From: Eleusine coracana subsp. coracana
Taxonomy: Eukaryota; Streptophyta; Magnoliopsida; Poales; Poaceae
Assembly (NCBI GenBank): GCA_032690845.1
Contig: CM064420.1
Coordinates: forward strand, 62,236,707-62,300,706
Reading direction: 5' to 3'
Length of the DNA: 64,000 nt
The translations under genes were made by a program, and so were the position numbers. The notes beneath the pieces were generated by a model that did no database searches, was not told the DNA's origin, and saw only the letters and a list, made by a program, of their open reading frames with translations. Shown here piece after piece: positions 44,962 through 56,258 of this stretch; within the stretch, counting starts at the first letter, position 1; every line of letters starts with the position of its first letter.

Positions 44962-46600
44962 TTTACCTAATTATTTCTTATAGTCCAGATTGCAAGTCAT
45001 CAAAATAATGATCTGAGCGGCGCATTTCAACTTCAACATTTATGGTTAAAGGTAGTTTGGGTCAAACAGACTATCTTTGTCTATAGATTTAATTAGCCAA
45101 AGTTAATTACCTGCTCCAAATCTAAGAGGCGAAGAACACATCAACATACATATCTCACTGATGAAAACGACATCGTCGCGAACTCTAGCTGCAATAAGTA
45201 TATGCTGCCTGGAGCATTGCTCACTCATATCACGAATATGTGTGCTCACTCATATGAGTCTGACATCGATGGAGAGGGCGAGGCGGTGCTTCTCCTCGAC
45301 CCGACTGGATCCAATGTGCAACAGTCGGTTTCTACTGTTTTGTTGTTTAGTAGTACCAGTTCCGTCTTCAATCTCGTCTCCTTGATACAGGGGAGATGGA
45401 TTCGGACTGCAGAGAGCCAGAGACCATCCAGGGCTTGAGACAGTTTTGCCACATGATATCTCGAAACAGCAAATTAAAGTATATGCTGCCTGGAGCATTG
45501 CTTCCATATAGTTCTGGTCAAATTATTTGATTTCTTCGGTACGTATATGCTGCCTGGAGCTCGGCCCTAGAATGCTGTCGCGTCATCTATACCGTGGCAT
45601 CTTTGGCAAATTCACTGTGCCATTGCTTACGAAATAGCGCTAAACGAACTCAATGTTGTTATCCGTTGAAACGATTCTGTGAGTTTTAATTTGCACAAAA
45701 TAAGTACGTACAAACATTACCCATTCGAGCAGAATTTTCTTGGCACGCATAGCAGCACATGTTCTCGCATCTATGGATTGTCCGATCTGACGAGGCTAGT
45801 GCAGATATGTATGCTGCAGCCTGCTTTTGGAACGGTCAAAGTGTCAACGGACGGCTCACGGCTGTACGTATGGGTTCCCAACGATAAATTTTAGACAAAG
45901 CTTAATGACAGGACCAATAATATGGTCATAGGAGAATACACATGCGTGCCTGTATAGGACAAGACACCGAGTCCACGCAATATGCACTCTACACTACTTC
46001 TGCTGCACTAAACTTCTACACTACTTTTCAACCAAAAACCCATCATCGTCGACATCGTTGTTGCCTGATTGCCTTGTTGTTCATATGGTTGTACTAGTGT
46101 CGTCGACAAATCGCGTGCATGAAGCCACAAGGATATTTCTTTGCACTCAAATTACGAATGACTAGTTTTTCAGATAGTGATTACTATGCCTGGAGCTGGC
46201 GGCTCAGCTGATAATGACAACGCATCCAAGATTTTATTCACAAAAGTCATAATAAGAACCTGGTGCGGGAGGACTATGCTAGTAAACTAATAGATACAAG
46301 CAGCATCATAATTGCATACTTGATCGTCGCGCCATACTGTAGTTAGGACAACAAGTAAAATTATGTTGGTACAAAAAGCATGCGTTCACACTTAATTGGG
46401 GTTCGTTGGAGTCACCTTATTGTTCGCTTTCTCTGCCCCTTCTATGCTCATTCATACAGACTTCAACATTTCTATTCCACGTGGAGAAATGGGAGCAAAT
46501 TATAACTTTTGAAGCCATGTTTCTCGTATCATATTAATCTACTATGAACTACCATTGTGACCGCTAGTCTATTTTTATGAAAAATGAGGAATTTTATTTA
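44962..46600. other. intergenic with a dispersed 17-mer
   Basis: No gene recognised. The 17-mer TATATGCTGCCTGGAGC occurs three times, at 45199, 45480 and 45544, within otherwise unlike sequence. The first two occurrences extend to CATTGCT. Confidence 0.5.
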
Positions 46601-47238
46601 AGGTGTGTTTGGTTGAGTTTTTTCTGACTTTGGCTTTTCAGAAAAACTACAAGCCCAACTAAAGGGGTTGTCTTCTAGAAAAGTCACAGTCAAAAGCAGC
46701 TTTTAGCTAGTTCATTTCTGAAAGCAGGTAGAGATGTGCCTTTTTGGGCTTTGGCTCTTAGAAGTTTGGATTTTTTTCCTAAAAAAACTTTTTAAATAAT
46801 TTAAAAACATTTTCAATTGAAAATGTTTTAAATAAAAAATGTTCAGAATTTAAAAAACTTTTTAAATTACTAAAAAACTTTCAAATTATTAAAAAAGTTA
46901 AAAATATTAAATATGTTTTCAATTTTTTAAAAATTAAATTTCTAAGAACTTATAAAAAATTTATAAACTTTTTGAAAATCATTTCCATTTTTTTAAAAAA
47001 CTTTTAAATAAACTATTTAAATTGCATGTTAATTTCAGAAAATTTTAGATTTAAATTACCTACAAATTTAAATGAATAATATATTATTTTACATTTATCA
47101 GCTTATAGTCAGTTTTTCACAGTCGCTTTTACCAAACGGCTTTCAGCTTTTTCACAGCTCATATCTCACAACAACTTTTTTCACAGCACACAACCCACAA
47201 CAGTTTTTTTCACAGACACAACATAACCAAACACACCC
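46601..47238. mobile_element. Tourist/Harbinger-like element, 638 bp
   Basis: Ends are AGGTGTGTTTGGTTGAG and, reverse-complemented, GGGTGTGTTTGGTTATG. A TTA adjoins each end, though off by one base on the left. Subterminal TTTTTCACAG words recur near the right end. The interior is extremely AT-rich with many AAAA/TTTT blocks. Confidence 0.72.
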
Positions 47239-48173
47239 TTAGACTTTAATTTCTTAGCAATAGACTTGGCAGTGTTTAAGAGCAATTTCTTTCTTTTGTC
47301 CCTACGTTGTGGTGGATCATGTATGTAGGTCATGTAATAATAAAAAAAATACATGCATTGATCAAAACCAAGTCCAGATTACAGAAATATTTATCTTTTA
47401 TAAATAAAATTATACTCCTTATAGACTTAATTTGTTAATGTTAGTTAGTGCAAATTTACACTCTAGCCAATGTTAACAAAAGAAAACCGGATCAGGAAGA
47501 GCTTGGAGGCCGTGCGATGATATGGCTGCTTTATTCTTGTAGCGCTTGGCTAGTGACGCTGCAAAAGCGCGGCCTGTAGGGGCTTCTCAACTATATCACG
47601 CATACCCCCCTTCCAGCTTTTTTAGCTGCAATGGTGGTTGATTGACTCAATTATTTAATACAACAACATATGGATGCAAGGCTGTCAATCTTCGTATAGA
47701 TGATTTCGAGGATACAACTACCTTTGTATCATCGTGGAATGAAGATTATGCAACGTGTTATGATGAATTAGTAGTATGGAAAAACTAGCTGTTGTTATTT
47801 CTTCTTGGCTAATGAACAAAATGGCTATCAAGGCTCTACGCGTGTGACCAGGCAAGAGGGCGACCCCTTAACGCCTTTCATATGAGCTTTTATCTTTACT
47901 CTATGTGGCGAACTTTCACACAGAACACAGCCCAACTGTCCTGCTGAGTCACCGACCTTTTAGCTGTAGTTAATTCACATTCCTAAATGAAAGCTGCAAC
48001 TTGTAGACAAAAAGTACGTACCAGGTCAACATAAAAGCTTCTAACTAAAGCAATAAGATTAATCTAGATGAGGAGACTCATCAAAATTCAATATTCAACC
48101 CCAGGCTCATTTTTAAGAGTGGCCGGGGCGGGGGGTCAAAGACAAGCATATAGCTTCTTGTCATAAGCAGTTG
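47239..48173. other. intergenic, no gene seen
   Basis: No supported feature. Confidence 0.5.
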
Positions 48174-48176
48174 ATG

Positions 48177-50394
48177 CACTACTGTAAACCACAAAGTTAC
48201 TGAGTGTCAGGGATATTGCCCAGGGCAAATTTTTGGACATTCGGCGAACATGACGTTTGCTGAGTGTCACAGAAAGAGCACTTGACAAAATGCTACCACT
48301 ATGTAAGAAAACATATTTGAAGACTCTGCTCAAGCCACATTAGAGACTATTTTTTTGCGTCTCCAAATTTGCCTTTATGATGTAAAGTCATTGGAGACTC
48401 GGATTCTTGAGTCTATAATGACTAACCTCATCAGAGACTCGTTTTTTTGAAAATAAGTCTCCGATGACAGTTGGAGACTATAGTAAGAAATAAGTCTCCA
48501 ATGAATAGTCATCATAGACTTGTTTTTGGCAAGCCAGAGTCTCCAATGATATATTAAAAAAATTAAAAAAGACAATACACATTTCTATACATCATATATA
48601 TACTATACAAAGTCTAGTACGTATTCTTTATCCACTATATGTATTATAAACACCGAGGAGTCGAGGAGTCGGGGTTTGGACACGAGGGAAGAAAGAACAA
48701 TTATAATTTCGGGTGTCGGGTAATTGCAAACTCGATTAAACAAAAAGAGTCTCCTATAATCCAGACCTATCATTGGAGACTCGTTTTGTTCCGCAGAGTC
48801 TGTAATTACCCGACTCCAGAGATACTAATAGATTAGTACAAATAGATGGAGGACTCGTCTAGCAAAAACAAGTCTCTTATAACTCATTCTAGACTCGTTT
48901 CAAATTAGAGTCTCTAAACATGATGTCTTCTTTAACACTTTCTTACATAGTGTACACCAAGTCACTCACTCGGTAAACAAGCATAAACCCTCGGCAAAAA
49001 CGTGATGTTTGTCCGAGTGTCGGCATTTGACACTCGGCAAAGAGTCGTTTTGCTGAGTGTATTTTTCTGCTACTCGTCAATTGTGGTCACGTGATCATCA
49101 CATGCTGATGATTGTCGATAATCATTGATGACCGTCAGTCTTTGACGAGTGTGCCATCAAAGGCGGCACTCGGCAAAGAGACTTTTGCCGAGTGTGTCAT
49201 GCACGGACAGGCGTGTGCCTTTCAGACACTTGACAAACATGCATTTTTTTTTGTTTTTGTTTTCGATAAAATGATTATTAAAACAAGTTTAAATAGAAAC
49301 TCATTCAAATATGTACAACACTCATATCTTTTTGATATTTGATGCTCAAGGGAAATATAGTTTGCTTCTTCTAACCTTAACTAACAATGGTTAACATTGA
49401 TCACATTCAAATCCTTTGCATATTTTGTTTTAGATGCATGAAAAGACCAAGCCATTGGCCTGTTGTTTTGATACCGATAAGTCAATGGACCATGTTATGC
49501 TGTTGGCCGAGTGCCATATTATGTTGTTTCTAAATGTTGGCTTATGTTTATGAACTATTAATATCCCTCTGTTCTTCCTAAATTGTATCCATCATCCACT
49601 CCATTGCCAACATGTATCAAGTAGTGAAATTTTTTTTGTTGCTTTTCCTTCATCCATCTATTTCTTTGTGGATTAGTGAAGAGAGAGAGAGAGTTTGAAC
49701 TAGTGTTCGTGAGTTTATTTGCATTATGTGGTGATACTAGTGGCCTTGTGTTGAAATTAGTATTTATTTGCATTATGTGCTGATCACAATATTTGTGATG
49801 ATGTTTATTGTGATATAATATTTGTGATAATGCTTATGATATAATGTTTGTGATGATACATTATTTGATGATATTTATTATGATATAATGCTTATGTTCA
49901 GGATGTACGAAATGTAAATGATTCATAATGTAGGAAGGTCAATTTGTCAAGTGTTAAAGCCAATACACTCGATAAAGGTGAATTCTTTGCCGAGTGTATT
50001 GGCTTTAATACTCGATAAACAACAAATCTTTATCGAGTGTTAGTGTCAGAGTGTAATGGCACTAACACTCGGTAAAGAGTGAGAGTTTGTGGAGTATCTT
50101 CGATCTAACACTCAGCAAACATTAAAATGTTGCCAAATGCAGAGATCACAAAACTTGGCAAACACGCTACTAACGTCGCCTGCTGCCGGACATTTCCGTT
50201 ACGGCCACATCGGCAATGCATCTTTTACCAAGGGTCAATCAGGCACTCGGCAAAGACTTTGCCAAGTATCTGACAAAAGACGCTCGATAAAGTATATTTG
50301 TCCACTATATCTTTGGTGGCCCTCGACAAAGGATTTGTCGATTGTCTTTGGGGCTTTGCCTTGCCACTGGGCAAACCTGCCGATTCCCATAGTG
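48177..50394. mobile_element. non-autonomous CACTA element (CACTCGGCAAA type)
   Basis: Begins CACTACTGTAAACCACAAAG and the reverse complement of its right end begins CACTATGGGAATCGGCAGGT. ATG flanks at 48174-48176 and 50395-50397. Dozens of subterminal words of the GACACTCGGCAAAGA / TTTGCCGAGTG kind occur in both arms. A different CACTA element (48297-48952) is nested near its left end; without it the host is about 1.56 kb. No transposase recognised. Confidence 0.9.
48297..48952. mobile_element. nested CACTA MITE with GGAGACTC subterminal repeats
   Basis: Perfect 14-base terminal inverted repeat CACTATGTAAGAAA at both ends. TAC flanks at 48294-48296 and 48953-48955. Arms are filled with GGAGACTCG / AGAGTCTCC words. 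656 bases. Inserted 120 bases inside the left end of 48177-50394. Confidence 0.92.
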
Positions 50395-50397
50395 ATG

Positions 50398-51300
50398 CTT
50401 GCTCATTGGAGTGTGACATATGCGGACAGATGGTACGGTTATCTGCAAACCGACCCAACTTCATCCAACCCGTAAATAATGCAATTTCTACTGGTTATGT
50501 ACATTTACATGTTCACGGTGTGCCATGCCCACCTGCGTCTCAATCATGCATTCATGCATCCAACCAGGGGACAAGCAGTTTATGATGATTACACATCTCC
50601 ATCAATAAAGGGTGAAGGTGATAGTCACAGGTAACAGAGAAACTTCGCCTTCTACAATTAGTCCTGGAAAAGGGCCCGAACGTGCCTTTGATATTTCAGG
50701 TCAATTTTGGTGAATATGAAACCGACGTTCCTCCAATGTGGCTGCAACAATGGCGACAACCTGGTATTATTGTTGGCTACTTTACCTTTTTTTTTTGTTT
50801 ATTTACTAATCGAATGCGTGTACAGAACAATTTTGGAATTGGCACAAAGTCCAGCACATTATAGATACATATAAAAAAACACATACATTATTCAGGGATA
50901 GGGTTTACATAATTATTAGAAACTGTCCGTTAACCGGAAAACCAGATCAGTTTCACTGACTGGGCGGTTAACTGGAAAATCAAACATAAATATTATAGCA
51001 AAATGATTAACCTAGTTAACCGGCCAGTTTTAACTGTTCATAACTGACGATTTTCTGGTTATATGAATCCTACCTAGGGCACTGGACATTTTCTGTGATA
51101 AACTTGAGAGCCATGGAGCTTAACGAACTTTCTTTGCATGCAGCACATGCATGTGGGCATATAGATTGACCGGATTGAAGATGCTACTGCTAGGGCACAT
51201 GTCGAATATAATGTCAAAGTGTCAACCTAACACTCATGTGGGCCCCAGAGTCAAACTAAGCACAAGCTGTGCTCCGAATCCTGGACGGGCGCCCATTGTC
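50398..51300. other. intergenic, no gene seen
   Basis: No supported gene. Several GTTAACCGG / CCGGTTAAC words occur between 50930 and 51060, without a boundary. Confidence 0.45.
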
Positions 51301-51720
51301 CTCTGACCAGTTCCGTGCTACCTTCAGATTGTGACTACTGAGTACTAACCAGTGTGAGAACATATCAGATGCTCCAATCCACATAAAAAAATACAAAATA
51401 AAATTTATAAAAAATTCTAATAAAAATATGTGTGTGTAATGTATGTTATCATCTATAATCATGTAAAGTTTCACTTACAACAAATACTTGTACAAATAGA
51501 AAGAAAAAAGAAAAAATCAACTTGAACAAAGTGGATTACAACTGTTTATTTTTGATCCACAACCCGTTACTATTCATATGCAGATTTATCTTTTTATTGC
51601 ATCTTAAATAAGTTTCAGTTGTAACTCAAACTTTATATTATAGTAGATGATAACACAGATAATTTATTTATATTTTTTCGAATTTTTCAAATAACTAGTT
51701 ACTATGCGCGAAAATTTTAT
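51300..51720. repeat. AT-rich element related to 11690-12400 (SINE-free copy)
   Basis: The central part (CACAACCCGTTACTATTC near 51560, then TTATCTTTTTATTGCATCTT) aligns with 12200-12250. The left part (ATCATCTATAATCATGTAAA) aligns with the sequence near 11800. This supplies the empty site for the SINE at 11913-12192. Ends not resolved. Confidence 0.6.
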
Positions 51721-54700
51721 TCATGTAATATATGTTGTGATATTTTTTTATAGTATCAAAAGTAAAATAAATTTAGAAAAAGCAGCTAATCATACTTAAT
51801 CAAGTATATTTCAAGAGTTTCTAAAGTATATATCTTACGTGTTTCTAAAGTTTCATGTTTTGGTAATTAAATATATAATTTCTTCCACTTATATGGTACA
51901 TGGACATTGAAACATACTTGGAACCATTCATAAGATAAGGTGGTTTTAGGTATAAAAAAGATGAAAAATATGCATAGATACAATATCTAAACTATAAAAT
52001 TAAGTCACCTATAATTTGAATCACCCTTCGAACTTGGATCATCCACCCACTCCTGTCATTTGTCCCTTGATTAATGCTTAAATCTCCTTTTAATTAAGAT
52101 CTGATCAAATATCAACTCAAAATGTTTATGCCATGAAATATGCTCTACCTCTACCTCAAATTATTTTTCACCCATCCAGAATTAAAGTTAGGAGTTATTT
52201 TCTTTTCATATATTTCATGCAACACAGACATTCCTTCTTTTGAATTTGCCTCATTTTTGTATCCAATGTGACCATCATTTGCTATTCAATGTAACCATCA
52301 TAGAGAAGCCATGATCAAAGGAAGTTCTTGACTCAATAAAAATTGTAAAAAAACAAAAAATATGAAAACCACCTAGCAAATTGCACAATGATTTGAAATA
52401 GTTGTGCACATTGCAAGAGAAAATCAGTCCATTTAGATTTTATTTGAAGACGTTTAATCACATGCAACAGATCAAATTTGTGCAAATAAAAAGCATCTAC
52501 TTATATAATTTACTTAAAATAATTACTATACATTACATTCATAGGAAAATAGGAACATATAAATAAATGCTACATACTTACAAAAGAATTGGTTACATCA
52601 ACACCTATATATTTTGGCTGCATTTCTAGTTTAATCCAAATAAGACCCTGGCTACACGGTGGAAGGTTATGAATTTGAACCACTTCAGAATAGCAAAGAT
52701 AGAAATACATATTATTATGAGAAATGCATATCTGCTAAGTATCGTAACTTCAAGTCCTGGAAAGTGGTAGATACTTACACTTACTTCTGATTGTTTAGCT
52801 CATACAGGTGATAATATATGTACATTTTAAATAATTCTCACAAATTTTGTAATCCTGCATAAGAAACTATAGTAGTGTCTTCACATGTAGCTGCAGCGAG
52901 AATTCATGGTAAGCAAAAAAGTTTAGAGATAGTCTTTTCCTAGAATCACTCTACAACAAAAGAATTATAGTCATGCTCATAAATTGATGATATCTTACAT
53001 CACCACTTCTTGATGCCTACTCATAAGACACCACAACAGTCAAAGAATGATGAGCACTACCTCTACATGGCAGATGTGTCAATGGTTTATAGCAATTAAA
53101 ATGATGATAATTAGGGGATATCAGATCAAACATGGGTGAATAGAAATTATCATAGATCTCCATAGTCATTTAAATAGGACTCTTCTGCTGAATCCAAGAG
53201 ATTGATCCTCGCTGCTACCTCTAATGTGGCCGCTGATTTTGGTATTTACTATGCATTTTGTCCCTTTAATTCTCACCTATCAACACAAAATTGCTACAAT
53301 CAGGAGCAAGTGAGGTAGTCAACATCACGGATGAATATTGATGCTGCAACAAGGTATAATAATACATTTCTCCTTTGATAGGTCATCAGGCCTCAACCAA
53401 GCTTTCACATCCTCTATTTATGACATGGTTTAAAAACTGTGGCATTTAAAATATTTCAAATCCTCAAATCTCGTACTTGTAGTCCTAGCACTAAAACAAG
53501 AAATTTGAAATAAATTTATGAATCAATCAAAACTTCTGTAACTCTCATTGATTTGTTAATTACTTGACTTTTTCTTGCCGGATGATTGTGAGCGAATTGC
53601 TAAACTCACCAACACATCTTTTGTTCTTGCCTGGTATTGAGCTTGACACTGTCGACAAAACTTTGGTGTTCTAGACCAAAACAGTTTGAAGGCTGCTTGC
53701 ATTGGCCATACTTTAATGTTGAGCCGTTGCTCACGGCATCAGTTTTCTGCACAATGTTTATATAAGGGAGTGGCTAAATTGATTTCTAAGATAAAAAAAA
53801 TGATACGTATTTATTTTACCTTTGACGTTCTTATTGTTCTGATCATCCAATTTTTTTGGTTTGCCATTGATCTCTGTTTCTGGTAGCCGAGAGTGCCTTC
53901 TTCTTCCCACTTGTATGTGGCAGAATACTATCCTCCATGACACTGAATATCGAAACAACCAGATGTAAAAACAAATAATCACTCATGCATAGGACCTATA
54001 AACATGGCAGCTAATTACGAGCCTATGTACCTGACCTCGAAGGGCTTCCAGACAAAGAAATAAGAGATCATGATGATCCTACAGTATGGGGGAAAAAAAT
54101 AGCTCGCCAGATTATTAGATGAATCAAAGAACAACAAAGTTTAGATCATTCCAAAAAAAATGGTGTCATCAGGATCATGGCTTACCAATTGAGTGGAAGC
54201 GGAGCCTCAATGACATATTTGAGACCTTGTCGAAGCGTGGCGAGGTGATGGTCCAACACCGCTAAGCTGCAAAGGCGGCAACTCAATTATCGGATGGTGT
54301 TATCCAGTAGGAGCTCTACGCCAACCTTGTCCAGCTACACATGGATTCATACATCCAGGTACACCATGCTCTCTATCCAGGACGCGTACAAAAAATCTAG
54401 AATTAAGGTTTAGGGGCAGACAAGATCGATTTTGTGCAAACACGCCAAATGAAGTAAGAACATTGACCTGGATTAGGACAATCAAAGAGCAAAAATATTT
54501 CGATCATTCAACTAAACGCCGACTTTAGGATCATGGCTTACCGATGGCGATTGCGAAGTAGCCTCGATGGACGTTTGACCACGACAAAGATCAGTCTGAT
54601 AGCCTTGTGATGCGATGGTGCAACGTCGACGAGCTGCGAAGTCGGTGACCCGATCACCAATCAGCGGATGGTGCAACGCCAGCGAGCTATGAAAGCAATG

Positions 54701-55720
54701 ATCGATCTCCGCATTAGGCCTTTGTGATGGTCCAATGCCAGCTGTCTACATTGGCGGCGATCTATGTCTGTCTTAACGTTAGTCCTTGGCCAGCACCCAC
54801 GAGTACGCACATGCATGTGTTTTAGAAAGTTTTCCCGACATCCTTTCACTAAGAAAATTTGAATGCAATTAAAAGTAATTATGGTCCTTTCATTAAGGAA
54901 AATAGAAAGCAAATATGGCATGTGTGTGATTATACGGGAGGGAGGGTGCTGGTGGGTATAGATGGGGGCTAGATATTGGATGGGTGAAAAAAGAATTAAT
55001 TCTCCGGACGATACACAACTAAAATAGTGTCATTAAAGTGAAGGAGTTCCTTCATCAACCAATCCAGCGGTTAGATGTAGCGGTCTCATATTGATCGGAG
55101 GCTCTAGATTGATGGGTATAGATTATTTTTTATAAGTAGATTGATCGCAAGGATTCCTTCTTTATTAGTTTAGATACATATATTATATTTTCTCAATGAG
55201 AGCACCGGAACATGTAACCCGCTTGGACCACTAGATATGTTCTCATACAAATGTGTCATATTCATACTTCGTAGTCTCAAGAGCTGGTTCGCTTTTTTTT
55301 TTTCCTTCTTTGGATCTTTTGATCAATGGGTGTGTCCGTGTACTTCTTAAAGCACACAAAATAAGAGCACAGGGAGCGTCTGTACAAAAATGCTTTATTT
55401 TAATTAGGTGATTTGTGAGATTTGCCGGCAGTGCTTCTTTCCTGTTTATATAAAAAAATTTGCTAAGCATGCATTATTGATAGTTTTTTAATTTACAAGG
55501 GAAAACACACGGTAGCTTGATAAGAACAGACTGGCAGCTCATCATTTTAAATACCTTTGCTCACGTGGATATTATATTTGTATGATTTTGCAGTACATAT
55601 TAACACTAATAAATTACTGGTGGTAATCAACGTGATATTTGAATACCTGTTCACAAAACTAAAGTTGCATATACCACCATATATACTATCATCTCACATA
55701 AACCTTAAATTTGTGGTAAA
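51721..55720. other. intergenic, no gene recognised
   Basis: Four kilobases of AT-rich DNA. The part at 53680-54900 is GC-richer and contains a diverged direct repeat (54122-54300 and 54480-54670), but no protein family could be recognised on either strand. Confidence 0.4.
54122..54670. repeat. diverged direct repeat, period about 358 bp
   Basis: AATCAAAGA(A/G)CAA, then GATCATTC and AGGATCATGGCTTACC, followed by AGCCTC, GATGGT(C/G)CAAC and GCGGATGGTG-type words, occur in the same order starting at 54122 and 54480. Each copy has GGCTTACC, which on the minus strand is a GGTAAGCC splice-donor-like site. Could be duplicated exon-bearing DNA of a decayed gene. Confidence 0.5.
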
Positions 55721-56161
55721 CTAGCAAAATACTCGTACATTGCCACAGGCTTTTGTTAAAAAAAAATTATGGCTAGAATATTTTTTGTAACTGTAAAAAA
55801 ATTTCAATTAATTAATTTTTTGACCTGAGTATTTGTTCTTTTTTTATTTTACTTTACCTTTGAATATTCATTATAATAATAATAATTTTGAAGTGAGTTA
55901 TTATTAGAATTCTTGTTATTAGTTTTCATTTAAAATATGATGTAAATCATAAAGTAGTAGATGATTAATTATCGTTAGTATGATATATTAAATTAAAATT
56001 GGAGTCCAATATAATAAAGTATTAGAAAATGATAAAAAAAAGACTCAAACTGATTGATGAATCATTATAGGATAAGAACTAAATACAACAATATTACGGA
56101 CACATCTGAATACGAAAAAAATGGTTTAAACGACCTCACCTCAATTAATATATTATAGAGA
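55721..56161 (-). mobile_element. short non-autonomous Helitron (minus)
   Basis: Minus-strand 5' end TCTCTATAATATATTAATTG after host A; 3' end GTATTTTGCTAG before host T. 441 bases, aligning over its length with 25240-25682 (443 bases). Confidence 0.8.
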
Positions 56162-56258
56162 TTAAGTCTGTCACAAGAGCTGATAAGAAAAGTTAAAAAA
56201 AATAAACGTGATGCTCCCATGTGGCTATATTATCCAGATACTACATGATACATGCACG

